From HXMU1420-2 sp040830545 (GTDB lineage Bacteria; Pseudomonadota; Alphaproteobacteria; Rhodobacterales; Rhodobacteraceae), in the NCBI GenBank assembly GCA_040830545.1, contig JBFOMB010000107.1:1-35054 (forward strand): a DNA stretch of 35,054 nt, read 5' to 3'. The position numbers and the translations under genes were made by a program. Under the pieces are notes generated by a model. That model was not told the origin of the DNA. It searched no databases and saw only the letters and a list, made by a program, of their open reading frames with translations. Shown piece by piece: positions 22,790-31,195 of this stretch (positions are counted from its first letter, which is position 1; every line of letters starts with the position of its first letter).

Positions 22790-23770
22790 TCAGGCCGGCG
22801 CGTCCTGCGTTTTTGCGCGGGTCGGTGGCGCGCGGAAGTCACCGCGCATCGCTGCGGCCTTCAACCGGCGCAGACGTCGGCGGAAAAACGGAGCATCGCG
22901 TTCCTTCACAACCTGTCGGCACATGGCAAAGCTGAGGTAAGGGCGGCCCTGGGTTTCCAGTCGGAACAGCAACCGGCGCAGATAGGTTGTGTTCTGACGG
23001 CGCGCGCGGAACAGCCGGGCAAAGGACAGGATGTCGAGTGTGCCCGATTCGGCATGTTCCAGCAGGGGGAGCAGCAATTCCATTTCCTGCAGGGCCGCTT
23101 CGAGCGTCTCGCCCCCATGAGGAACACGCAGCCGGGTCACGCCGGGGCGCTCGAACAGGGCCGCGTGCATGGCGTCCAGATCCTCGAACGGATCATAAAG
23201 CACGAAGGCCTGTTCTGCCGCGTCCAGCATGTCGGGCGCATAGCCGAACCGGTCCGAAAAATTGAGGCGGCGTGCGGCCGGGAACCGGGGGTCCCATTCG
23301 GTCAGGCGCGGGTCCATGGTGGCATGTGGTTGCAGGGCCAGCACTTTCGCGCCGGGGGCTGCCACGGAATAGGCGGCAGCGGCATAGCCGCAGGCGCCAA
23401 CACCGTAGAACAGGACGCTGTCGAAATCTTCGAAAAACCCATCGTCGATCAGGCGGTCGAAATAGCCAAAGATGATCGGATCGCGGAACCAGGATGTGCT
23501 TTCGGACAGGATGGCCAGATGTGACCAGCCTGCGGAAATGATCATTTCATGACCCAGCGGGCGCGCTTTTGCGGACGTTGTGCGCACGGTTTCCATGGTT
23601 TCAAACGTGACAAGCAGGGTTTTTCCTGCCTCAACGAACGCAGAAAAGCATTTGTCTCCAAGGGGTTGGAACGCGCCGTGTTCTTCGGCGAGGTCCTCGA
23701 TTGCGCGTTTCCAGTCCTCCGGTCCGAGGTCGGAATAGGAAACATCTACACTCTTCTGAACGTCCTGCAT
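22790..23770 (-). CDS. Conserved protein of unknown function (Rhodobacteraceae family often labelled PAPS reductase)
   Basis: A 326-aa soluble protein with no signal peptide or membrane helix. The middle part contains VLFYGVGACGYAAAAYSVAAPGAKVLALQPHAT, which looks like a nucleophile-elbow or Rossmann-type turn followed by an alternating beta strand. Around it are WFRDPIIFGYFDRLIDDGFF and EWDPRFPAARRLNFSDRFGYAPDMLD, which I recall as strongly conserved in roseobacters. The C-terminus is Arg-rich and helical. I recall relatives annotated as phosphoadenosine phosphosulfate reductase, but no ECGLH-type catalytic motif is present, so that label is not supported. It stands 98 bp after the glycosyltransferase cluster and may or may not belong to it. 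Confidence 0.75.
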   Translation of the reverse strand: MQDVQKSVDVSYSDLGPEDWKRAIEDLAEEHGAFQPLGDKCFSAFVEAGKTLLVTFETMETVRTTSAKARPLGHEMIISAGWSHLAILSESTSWFRDPIIFGYFDRLIDDGFFEDFDSVLFYGVGACGYAAAAYSVAAPGAKVLALQPHATMDPRLTEWDPRFPAARRLNFSDRFGYAPDMLDAAEQAFVLYDPFEDLDAMHAALFERPGVTRLRVPHGGETLEAALQEMELLLPLLEHAESGTLDILSFARLFRARRQNTTYLRRLLFRLETQGRPYLSFAMCRQVVKERDAPFFRRRLRRLKAAAMRGDFRAPPTRAKTQDAPA

Positions 23771-23868
23771 CGTGCATTCCTCTGGCTTCCGTCCACTGTC
23801 GGGTCGGTTTCTGCACGGGAACAGCTACAGGCCGAATGCGGCCAAATCGGGGAAATTGTTGTGCCGGT

Positions 23869-24924
23869 TTAAGGCGTCTTGCCGCCTAAGGTACGGGCAC
23901 GCAGGCCGAATTTGCGTAACCGGCTGGCGGCGTTCTGGTCCAGCGGTTCAGTTGGCGGGCACATCATCAGGCGGCCAAAAAGGGCGCGGCTGGGTTCGTC
24001 CAGCATCAGTTCCTCGAACCGGGATTTACGCCATGCGACGGCCTCCTGATGCAGCGGGCCCAGTACCGGGTCGGCGTGCAGCTGGTCCAGAATAGGGCGG
24101 GACAGGGCCGACATGCGTTGGATGGTCAGGTCGGTTTCGGTGTTGAAATTCCGTTCGACCCAATAGTCCATGCCCAGCGTATGATCGCCATGGACCGCGC
24201 GCCCGCGATCCGCTTTCAGCACATAGGATTCCATCGCCCCCAGCGGGTAATGGTTGAGCTGTGCGAGGGCATAGTTCGACTGGCCGAAGTCGGAAAACAC
24301 GCGCTGTGTCTTGAATTGTTCGGGCAGGACGCGACCCGCGCCATCGAACCAACGTGCTGCGTCCAGCCGGGATTTGTCGGGGCTGCGGGGGCGGTGTACG
24401 CCGGTTTTCTGATAGGTGCCGTCATTGCGGTAGAGCGTTTTGAACATGCTGGCGCGCCAGGGCCAGTGCATGATGTCCGGCGCACATGAGGTGAAGCTGT
24501 CCAGCACGGGGCGGTCTTCGTATTCGACCTGCCCGCCATTGCCAAACAACCGCCAGGTGAGCGTTATGGCGGTTGCGTCGGGCAGGACGGTCAGCAGGGC
24601 GGGCAGTGTGCCATCACCGGTGTGGATGTTAACGAATTCATCCACGTCCAGCGGCAGAATCCAGTCCGCGTTGCGCACGATGTCCAGCTTGTCTGCTGCT
24701 TTCAGGGCGGTGAATTGAATGCCGCGCTGATCATATGGGCCGTCGTTGCGGACATGCTGAAGCCAGCCGAGGTCCTGCAAACGATCCAGCATGGCATCGG
24801 TGCCATCCTGGCAGTCGTTGGAAAACAAAAGGAAATCGGTGAATCCCACGGCGCGGTGGTGGGCCAGCCATTCCAGAAGAAAGGCAGCTTCGTTTCGGAC
24901 AGTGAGCAGGGCCAGAAAGGACAC
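23869..24924 (-). CDS. Glycosyltransferase family 2-like protein (DVDEF type), cluster gene 5
   Basis: A 351-aa cytoplasmic protein resembling the Glyco_tranf_2_4 group. It has an N-terminal nucleotide-binding strand SFLALLTVRNEAAFLLEWLAHHR, SNDCQDGTD, and the metal-binding DxD as LDVDEF (93-97), followed by NIHTGDGT, LTWRLFGNGG and the NHYPLGAMESYVLKADRGRA region shared with the two other glycosyltransferases here. A GTG at 24924 is chosen: it follows the FkbM stop by four bases and puts the nucleotide-binding strand at the N-terminus. An ATG at 24987 would overlap FkbM by 59 bp. Donor and acceptor sugars are unknown. Confidence 0.82.
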   Translation of the reverse strand: MSFLALLTVRNEAAFLLEWLAHHRAVGFTDFLLFSNDCQDGTDAMLDRLQDLGWLQHVRNDGPYDQRGIQFTALKAADKLDIVRNADWILPLDVDEFVNIHTGDGTLPALLTVLPDATAITLTWRLFGNGGQVEYEDRPVLDSFTSCAPDIMHWPWRASMFKTLYRNDGTYQKTGVHRPRSPDKSRLDAARWFDGAGRVLPEQFKTQRVFSDFGQSNYALAQLNHYPLGAMESYVLKADRGRAVHGDHTLGMDYWVERNFNTETDLTIQRMSALSRPILDQLHADPVLGPLHQEAVAWRKSRFEELMLDEPSRALFGRLMMCPPTEPLDQNAASRLRKFGLRARTLGGKTP

Positions 24925-24928
24925 CAGC

Positions 24929-25642
24929 CTACCAATTTCGCCGGAAGCAGACGACCTTGGCCTTTGAGCGGCGCGGGAAGTAGACAAGCCCGTGTTTCAT
25001 GAACGCCTCGAACACGGCCCGCACACCTTCTGATCCAATCCACTGAGGGTGCAGTTCGATGATGGCAAGCCGCACGGTGGACAGGTCAAGCAAGGGGACA
25101 ACATGTGCCTCGGCCCCTTCGATGTCGCACAGGAAGACGGTCGGTTTTATTCGCCTGGATTCCTCGGTGGCATTGCGCACTTCGACTTCGGCCTTTTTGA
25201 CGTCACTGTCTTCGTCGGGCGGGTCGATGGAAGAAGAAAGGATGTTTTTCCGAATATAGAACGGCGACTTGCCTTTGCTTGGACCCAGCAAGGCATGATT
25301 GACCTCGATGTTGGTGAAGTTGTTGGCAGCGTGTACGCGATGAATGTAAGGGATCAGGGCCGGGTTTGCCTCGAACGTATGAACGCGACCTTCGGGGCAT
25401 CGGCGCGCGGCGAGCGACGACATGAAACCGATGCCACCGCCCAGTTCCATGACAATATCGTCCTTTTGCATGCTCCAGCGGAGCGCGTCTGCCTCCTTGA
25501 ATTCGTACATGTTGTTGGACAGGTCACGGATCAGGCGCCGGGTTAGGATCGACCGGTCTTTCGGGAAGCGCAGGCCACGTGATTTAACGAACTCTTCGGT
25601 CGCTCCGTCCGGGTTATCCGATACCTCTTGCGGGTGTTCCAT
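24929..25642 (-). CDS. FkbM-family SAM-dependent methyltransferase
   Basis: A 237-aa class I methyltransferase. It has the SAM-binding motif I MELGGGIGFMSSLAA (about 65-79), an acidic residue ending strand 2 (HTFEANP), and DIEGAEAHVVP, characteristic of the FkbM family, which commonly O-methylates sugars in surface polysaccharides and glycolipids. It starts three bases after the stop of the 792-aa fusion gene and is followed directly by the next glycosyltransferase, so it belongs to the cluster's operon. The specific target is not predictable from sequence. Confidence 0.88.
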   Translation of the reverse strand: MEHPQEVSDNPDGATEEFVKSRGLRFPKDRSILTRRLIRDLSNNMYEFKEADALRWSMQKDDIVMELGGGIGFMSSLAARRCPEGRVHTFEANPALIPYIHRVHAANNFTNIEVNHALLGPSKGKSPFYIRKNILSSSIDPPDEDSDVKKAEVEVRNATEESRRIKPTVFLCDIEGAEAHVVPLLDLSTVRLAIIELHPQWIGSEGVRAVFEAFMKHGLVYFPRRSKAKVVCFRRNW

Positions 25643-25645
25643 GGC

Positions 25646-28024
25646 TCAGCTCTCCATGTCCAACGCGAGGGCATAGGCCACACGCTCGGTTTCGTTCAGC
25701 TTTACCTTCAGTGCCTGTTGGTAGAGCTCTTCGAATTCCTGTGTGCCGTGCAATTCCTCGACCTTGGCGCGGTGCCAGTTCAGCCCTTTCTGATGCCAGC
25801 CGCGCAATTCGTCGTCGGCGAGCAGGCGGTCATATTCCGCCCTTAGGCGCGGCACGTTGCGTTTGATCGTGACGTCCTGGAAATCGGACCAGTCCATGCG
25901 AATCCAGTAGTTCAGGCCGATCGAGCGGTCCACGTGCAGAGCCCGCCCGCGCTGGCGTTTGATCAGGAAGCTTTCAGCCGAGCGTAGGGCGTAGTGGTTC
26001 AGTTGCACCAGATCATAGCCGATGGTGGTTTTGGAATTCCGCCAGCCACGTTCGGCCGTTTCCTTGGTGATGTCGCGGCCTGACCCGTTCACCCATTTCA
26101 CGATGTCGCTGAATTTTTCGTCCAGCTTGTTTGGGCGATGGCAGCTGATTTTGCCATAGGCACCGATGTTTTTGAACATCGTCTTGAAGCCCCAAACCGT
26201 ATGTGGTTTCGGGCAGTATTTCGGCGCGCAGGAATCGAACTGGTCGATCACGAACTTGTCTTCCAGCCGCTCCACCCCGTTATGGCCGAACAGCCGCCAG
26301 GTCATCGCGATATTCGTGGCATCGGGAACCTCTGCAAAGAGCGCGTCCAACGTGCCGTCGCCTGTGCGGACGTTGATGAATTCGTCCACGTCGATGTGGA
26401 TGATCCATTCGGCCTGCTGGATCACCGGTTCTTTCAGCGACTGGTTCAGCGCGTATTGCTGGGGGGAGTTGCCCTTCCAATCGTTGTTCAGGCGGTGTTC
26501 CAGCACCCCCATTTCCTGCAGCCGGTCCAGGATTTCGTCGGTCCCGTCCTCGCAGCCATTGGTGTAGATCAGGAAGTTGTCGACGCCGATGGCGCGATGG
26601 TAGGCGACCCATTCCAGGATGTAGGGCGCTTCGTTTTTCATGCAGCCTACGATGACGCGCCCGCTGGAGCCGGGCGGCAAGTCCCGTTTGGGCATTGGCA
26701 CAAACGGCGGCGCGGTTTCGGTTTCGTCCAGACGGCCCATGTTGTTGTGCGGTTTGATCTGGGTGCTGAGGACGATCCGGTGGTTGACCTTCAACATCTC
26801 CAGAAATTCATTCTTGGGAGACCTGTCGGTGCTGGCACCGTTTGCGGGTGGTGGATCGTTTGGCACAAAGAACGACGCTTTTTCCGAGATCTGTTCGGTC
26901 TGTTCCTCTTGTTCTTCTCGGGCGTTCAGATCCAGCGAATTGGATTTGATACGGTATTCATGGGCCGCCATGTATTGCGTCGCACGGAAGCCCCTTAGCG
27001 GATCAGCCTCGGTCCAGGGTGCGTCGCCGGTTATCGTGACAGGGTCCAGACAACCGGGGTCCAGATGCGGATGTTCGGCAATCAGTTTGTCATTCAGAGG
27101 TTTGAAGAACGCCGCAATTTCATGAAGCTCTTCGGGTTGGATGGCCGGGCCATTGACGGACATGGCGAAGGTCAGCGATTTCCAGAACCGGAAGGGGACA
27201 GACAGGTCCTTGGCCTGCATCCAGCGGATCAGGACGTCATTGAACTGGCGCACGCGGGACAGGGTCGCAGCACTGGGCAGCGCGTCGAGCGTTGCCGCGT
27301 CGATGGTGCCCAATGGCTCTTCGATGCCAAGAAGGTCGTTCAAAACACGCGGCGCATTTTCTGAGTTCAGCTGCTCCAGGTCCATGGCGCGGAGCGACAC
27401 GGCCTCGGGTCCGAACACATCGCCCCAGAGGTCGGCCATGCGCCCATAGTCCAGCCAGTGCGGCGGGCTGTGCAGGTGGTTGTAAAGACCGAAATCCGGG
27501 TTGGATGGTTCATGAAACGCCAATGCGCCATCCCACCAGTTGCCGCTGCGCGCCAATCCCAGTTCGCGTTCCAGCGTGAAACGACGGCCATCCATAACCT
27601 GTTCGGAGTAGTTGCGGATCAGAAGCTGCGTCTGTTCCCCGACAAAGATATGCACCCGAATGTCGTCGGAAACACTGGAGGCAAAGGTTTTCAGCCGCTC
27701 CAGTTCGTCCTTGCGGTACATGAGTGCGCCCAGCTGGCCGGAACTGAGGACCAGATGCTGAACATCCGAGCGGTCCCGAAATTCACCGATTTGCGCCATC
27801 AGGTGTTTGTAAAGCGCGTCCTGCGCATCCCGGGTTTTGAATCCCCGCAGGTTGCGGATGATGCTGATTTCGTCCGAGGCCGAACAGGCCATATAGACGC
27901 GCAGATGGTTCCAGTCCGGGGAAATGACACCGATCTTTTCCAGGTTCATCCGTTTCTTTTTCAGGATGGTCCTGAACCGTTCCGCGCTGAGGCCGGAGGG
28001 GCCGATCAACAAATGAATCTGCAT
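25646..28024 (-). CDS. Fusion protein: degenerate sulfotransferase-like domain + family 2-like glycosyltransferase
   Basis: A 792-aa protein with two modules. Residues 1-235 follow the layout of bacterial carbohydrate sulfotransferases: an N-terminal strand-loop-helix (IHLLIGPSGLSAERF), LVLSSGQLG, VHIFVGEQTQLLIRNYSEQV, the W/Y-x-x-LW...FG..AV segment and VLNDLLGI. However, the PAPS 5'-phosphosulfate loop (K-T-G-T) and the Arg of the 3'-phosphate loop (RDQ, here GEQ) are missing. Residues 240-450 form a linker, Glu/Gln-rich near 370-380. Residues about 456-780 are a glycosyltransferase with VGCMKNEAPYILEWVAYHR and DVDEF (545-549), paralogous to its two neighbours. It starts one base after the sulfotransferase stop. 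The N-terminal reading is by pattern only. Confidence 0.8.
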   Translation of the reverse strand: MQIHLLIGPSGLSAERFRTILKKKRMNLEKIGVISPDWNHLRVYMACSASDEISIIRNLRGFKTRDAQDALYKHLMAQIGEFRDRSDVQHLVLSSGQLGALMYRKDELERLKTFASSVSDDIRVHIFVGEQTQLLIRNYSEQVMDGRRFTLERELGLARSGNWWDGALAFHEPSNPDFGLYNHLHSPPHWLDYGRMADLWGDVFGPEAVSLRAMDLEQLNSENAPRVLNDLLGIEEPLGTIDAATLDALPSAATLSRVRQFNDVLIRWMQAKDLSVPFRFWKSLTFAMSVNGPAIQPEELHEIAAFFKPLNDKLIAEHPHLDPGCLDPVTITGDAPWTEADPLRGFRATQYMAAHEYRIKSNSLDLNAREEQEEQTEQISEKASFFVPNDPPPANGASTDRSPKNEFLEMLKVNHRIVLSTQIKPHNNMGRLDETETAPPFVPMPKRDLPPGSSGRVIVGCMKNEAPYILEWVAYHRAIGVDNFLIYTNGCEDGTDEILDRLQEMGVLEHRLNNDWKGNSPQQYALNQSLKEPVIQQAEWIIHIDVDEFINVRTGDGTLDALFAEVPDATNIAMTWRLFGHNGVERLEDKFVIDQFDSCAPKYCPKPHTVWGFKTMFKNIGAYGKISCHRPNKLDEKFSDIVKWVNGSGRDITKETAERGWRNSKTTIGYDLVQLNHYALRSAESFLIKRQRGRALHVDRSIGLNYWIRMDWSDFQDVTIKRNVPRLRAEYDRLLADDELRGWHQKGLNWHRAKVEELHGTQEFEELYQQALKVKLNETERVAYALALDMES

Positions 28025-28025
28025 G

Positions 28026-28664
28026 TTACTTCACGTCCTCAAGTTGCGGGTCGCGGTTTTTGTTGGCGCGGCCCCACCAGGGCAGGTCCCGACCCAGAAA
28101 CGCGCCGATTTTCTGCGGCGCTTCGGGATCGGTGATGTCGTATTCCAGCAACCGGTCGCTTCCGGCCAGTACATGGCGGCAGAACCGGTAGTGCCCCTCG
28201 ATCCAGCGCGCCAGTTCGTCTTCGCGGTGACCAAAGCCCTTTGGCAATCCCGGGACGGATGTAGCGGGCAGGCGTTTTTCGCCCAAATTGCCCCAGCCCT
28301 TCATGCTGGCAGCCGTTTCTGCCGGATCGCGATAGGACAGCAGGAACCGTGCGCCCGGGTGATGGGTCATGATGGCGTCAATGATCGCCCAGTCGGTCTG
28401 CGGCCAAGCCGTGAAATCGAATTTGACGAAACTCATCTCGGTCACGGCGTCGAACTCATCGAGCAGCGCCAGCGGGTCGCCGGTGTCGAAGTAACCGCGA
28501 TAGACCAGCTTGCCCACCAGTGCCCGGATCAGGTCCTTGTTTTGCGTTTGCTCGGCCCGAATACGCCAATCCGCCACGTTCAATCCGGCCCGACGCAGCG
28601 CCCGGCTGAGCGTTGTGGTCCCGGTTTTCGGCAGACCCAGGTTGATGACACGCAAACGGGTCAT
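28026..28664 (-). CDS. Sulfotransferase family protein
   Basis: A 212-aa protein with an intact PAPS-binding site: a 5'-phosphosulfate loop LPKTGTTTL at residues 11-19 and a 3'-phosphate motif YRDPAETAAS with R112 and S120 in the family R-x7-S spacing. It is somewhat short, as is common for bacterial sugar or lipid sulfotransferases. The start overlaps the upstream glycosyltransferase (ATGA, 28661-28664), and the stop is one base from the next ATG. The likely role is sulfation of a glycan or glycolipid built by the neighbouring transferases; the acceptor is inferred from context only. Confidence 0.88.
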   Translation of the reverse strand: MTRLRVINLGLPKTGTTTLSRALRRAGLNVADWRIRAEQTQNKDLIRALVGKLVYRGYFDTGDPLALLDEFDAVTEMSFVKFDFTAWPQTDWAIIDAIMTHHPGARFLLSYRDPAETAASMKGWGNLGEKRLPATSVPGLPKGFGHREDELARWIEGHYRFCRHVLAGSDRLLEYDITDPEAPQKIGAFLGRDLPWWGRANKNRDPQLEDVK

Positions 28665-29689
28665 AAAAGCCCGATCTCCTTCATCAGCTTTTCTTCGCCC
28701 GGATTGTAGGGGCTGGCGTTCAGCAGTTGGTCCCGCATGTCGCGATAGGACTGTTGGGTCAGCAATTCGTCGCGTTTGGCCCGATGGGCGGCGACGGATG
28801 CGTCATGCAGATCCTGGATGCCCGGCAGCGCCTTCAGCGCGTTCATTTCGGCCTCGAGCTGGGGCATGTAGCGCAGGATGCTGTCTTCGACATAGATGTT
28901 GTCGTTGCGCTCGCGCCAATAGGTATCGTCGAACTCGCGGAATTCGCGGTTCACATCGCCCCGGTCGTTTTTGACCAGGTAGCTGTCCAGGGACCGCAGG
29001 GCATAGTGGTTGAGCGTCGCAAACTTGCGCACGCCTTCGGACGGGAAGGCGCGGATGCGGCGTTTGCCTTTGCGTTTGCGGAAAGGTTGGGGAATGTTGC
29101 GCCCGCTGCCATCGGTCCATTTCGGCTGCTCCTTGCGGGGCATGTCCACGTTGTGGAAGGGCCGGTGCGCGCCGTAGTAGTCGGTCGGAAAATCCTTGCG
29201 CACCAGTGTTTTCACCTCGATCGCGGTATCGGTGCACCAGATGTCCGGGTTGTGGCTGCGCAGAAACTGCGAGATCACGGGGCGATCTTCGTAGGTTTCG
29301 ATCCCGTCATTCGCCATGAACTGAAATGTGATCGAAATCGCCTGCGGGTTCTTGCAGGCGTCAATCAGCGCCGGGATGGTGTGATCACCCACGTGGATGT
29401 TCAGAAACTCGTCCACATCCGCGATCCAGACCCAGTCCGAGGCTTTGACCCAGGACCGGCGGCGGGCGTGTTTCAGCGCCTCCATCTGGTAGTTGCGGCC
29501 CTTGGCCGGGTTCTGTTCGTGCCGGACGATGCCATGTTCCTGAAGCCTGTCCAGCATATGGTCGGTGTGATCCGTGCAATCGTTTGAATAGAATAGAAAA
29601 TCGGTCACTCCGATCACGCGGTTGAAGGCGATCCATTCCAGCAGGAACGGGCCTTCGTTCTTCACACAGGTGATGGCGGTGATCTGCAT
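28661..29689 (-). CDS. Glycosyltransferase family 2-like protein (DVDEF type), cluster gene 1
   Basis: A 342-aa protein with MQITAITCVKNEGPFLLEWI at the N-terminus, SNDCTDHTD, and the metal-binding ADVDEF (DVDEF at 91-95), then NIHVGDHT, AISITFQFMANDG and LNHYALRSLDSYLVKNDRG. It has the same architecture as the genes at 23869 and the C-terminal half of 25646. A basic KRKGKRR patch lies in the middle. The ATG at 29689 has AGAGGTG upstream and matches where the family begins; the frame stays open further upstream but encodes nothing recognisable. It is the first gene of the five-gene cluster, diverging from the MoxR gene. Confidence 0.86.
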   Translation of the reverse strand: MQITAITCVKNEGPFLLEWIAFNRVIGVTDFLFYSNDCTDHTDHMLDRLQEHGIVRHEQNPAKGRNYQMEALKHARRRSWVKASDWVWIADVDEFLNIHVGDHTIPALIDACKNPQAISITFQFMANDGIETYEDRPVISQFLRSHNPDIWCTDTAIEVKTLVRKDFPTDYYGAHRPFHNVDMPRKEQPKWTDGSGRNIPQPFRKRKGKRRIRAFPSEGVRKFATLNHYALRSLDSYLVKNDRGDVNREFREFDDTYWRERNDNIYVEDSILRYMPQLEAEMNALKALPGIQDLHDASVAAHRAKRDELLTQQSYRDMRDQLLNASPYNPGEEKLMKEIGLL

Positions 29690-29812
29690 TACGCCACCTC
29701 TGCCGGTCTGAACGTGCCGGTCATTGAAACTGCCTGTCCGTTTTTTCACGCCTCTCCGACGAGGCAAAGCCCGCGGGAACACTACTGCATTATTGTTTCC
29801 CAAATGATGACA

Positions 29813-29833
29813 GTTGACAGAGTCTGCGTCAAC
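29813..29833. promoter_or_regulatory. Perfect inverted repeat in the divergent glycosyltransferase/MoxR gap
   Basis: GTTGAC (29813-29818) and GTCAAC (29828-29833) form a 6-bp inverted repeat with 9 bases between. The left arm includes TTGACA, a consensus -35 hexamer, though no good -10 follows at normal distance. It could be an operator for either divergent unit. Confidence 0.35.
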
Positions 29834-29909
29834 ATCTGCGACTTGTGTCCAACTTGACGTTGCCGACATGCCATGCGCTTCTACGTTCTGCGAAAATGCA
29901 GGAGTAGTC

Positions 29910-30818
29910 ATGTCCGGACCCAATTCGATTGATGATGTGCAGGAATTGCTGGCCGGTCAGGGCTATGTCTGTGGCCGGGCGCTGGCGACGGTGGTGTTTC
30001 TGTCCCTGCGGCTGGGGCGGCCCCTGTTCCTGGAAGGAGAGGCTGGGGTTGGCAAGACCGAGATTGCCAAGGCACTGGCGGCGGCATTGGGCAAACGGCT
30101 GATCCGGTTGCAGTGTTACGAGGGGCTGGATGCGTCCTCGGCCGTCTATGAATGGAACTTCCCGGCGCAGATGGTGGCGATCCGCACGGCTGAGGCGGGC
30201 GGGGGTGCCGACCGCGATGCGTTGCAGTCGGAGCTGTTCGGGCCGGATTACCTGATCGAACGCCCGCTGTTGCAGGCCATGCGCCCGGATGAAAACGGCG
30301 CGCCGGTGCTGTTGATCGATGAACTGGACCGCACGGACGAACCGTTTGAAGCGTTTCTGTTGGAAGCGCTTAGCGATTTTCAGGTGACAATCCCGGAACT
30401 GGGTACGGTCAAGGCGCCTGAGCCGCCGATTGTCGTGCTGACCTCGAACCGCACGCGCGAGGTGCATGATGCGCTGAAGCGGCGCTGCCTTTATCACTGG
30501 GTCGATTATCCGGGGTTCGAGCGCGAGGTCGAAATCCTGCAGGCCCGTGCGCCCGAGGCGTCCGAGGCGTTGTCGCGTGAGGTCGTGGCCTTTGTGCAGG
30601 AGTTGCGGACCGAGGATTTGTTCAAGAAACCTGGCGTGGCGGAGACAATTGACTGGGCCAAATGCCTGTTGGCACTGGACGTGATCAACCTCAGCCCCGA
30701 GGTGATTGCAGATACGCTGGGCGCGATCCTGAAATATCAGGACGACATCGCGAAACTGCAAAACTCCGAGGCGACCCGCATCCTCGATCAGGCGCGGGCA
30801 TCTTTGGAACCGGCCTGA
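29910..30818 (+). CDS. MoxR-type AAA+ ATPase (CoxD-like)
   Basis: A 302-aa AAA+ chaperone with Walker A GEAGVGKT (43-50), Walker B VLLIDELDR, sensor-1 VLTSNRTRE and the RRCLYHWVDYP sensor-2 region. MoxR proteins act with VWA proteins in metal-cofactor insertion or complex assembly; the CoxE-like gene downstream supports the CoxD subtype, known from CO dehydrogenase and related molybdenum hydroxylases. The ATG at 29910 has AGGAG six bases upstream. Earlier in-frame codons exist from 29814, but the sequence before 29910 is not family-like. Confidence 0.91.
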   Translation: MSGPNSIDDVQELLAGQGYVCGRALATVVFLSLRLGRPLFLEGEAGVGKTEIAKALAAALGKRLIRLQCYEGLDASSAVYEWNFPAQMVAIRTAEAGGGADRDALQSELFGPDYLIERPLLQAMRPDENGAPVLLIDELDRTDEPFEAFLLEALSDFQVTIPELGTVKAPEPPIVVLTSNRTREVHDALKRRCLYHWVDYPGFEREVEILQARAPEASEALSREVVAFVQELRTEDLFKKPGVAETIDWAKCLLALDVINLSPEVIADTLGAILKYQDDIAKLQNSEATRILDQARASLEPA

Positions 30819-30841
30819 ACTGGCCAAACGGGAGGATCGAG

Positions 30842-31153
30842 ATGTCCATTTACCTCGTGTTCGAAAACGAAATTCACGACACCGAAGCCTATGCAAAATA
30901 CAAGGCTGCCGTGCGTCCGATGGTCGAAGCAGCGGGAGGCGAATACCTGACCCGCGATGGCCGCGTCGATGTGCTGACCGGGGATTGGGGACCGAAACGG
31001 GTCGTCATCTTCAAATGGCCCAGCCGAAAGGCGATGGAAACCTTCATGAGTTCCGAAGCCTACCGTCCCTGGAAAGAGCTGCGCGAAAGCGTGTCGGTCA
31101 CCAAAAGCGCCGTGATGGTCGAAAGCGATGATCACGAAGAGCCGGAATCGTGA
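30842..31153 (+). CDS. DUF1330 family protein
   Basis: A 103-aa ferredoxin-fold-like small protein. The DUF1330 pattern is visible: a YLVFENEIHDTEAYAKYKAAV N-terminus, GGEYLTRDG, LTGDWGPKRVVIFKWPS and ETFMSSEAYRPWKELR. The fold belongs to the dimeric alpha-beta barrel group; no reaction is established. A strong GGAGG lies eight bases before the ATG, and the gene sits 23 bp after the MoxR gene and 42 bp before the CoxE-like gene, so it is inside the Cox-type module. This is not a standard position for DUF1330 that I know of. Confidence 0.85.
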   Translation: MSIYLVFENEIHDTEAYAKYKAAVRPMVEAAGGEYLTRDGRVDVLTGDWGPKRVVIFKWPSRKAMETFMSSEAYRPWKELRESVSVTKSAVMVESDDHEEPES

Positions 31154-31195
31154 CCGGATCACCTTCATGCCAGCCTTTGGAGGCGGTTCGCGCCT

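Noticed and set aside
22790..23770. PAPS reductase function for the 326-aa protein
   Set aside because: No catalytic ECGLH-type motif or PP-loop signature is visible; the idea rests on database labels I recall, not on this sequence.
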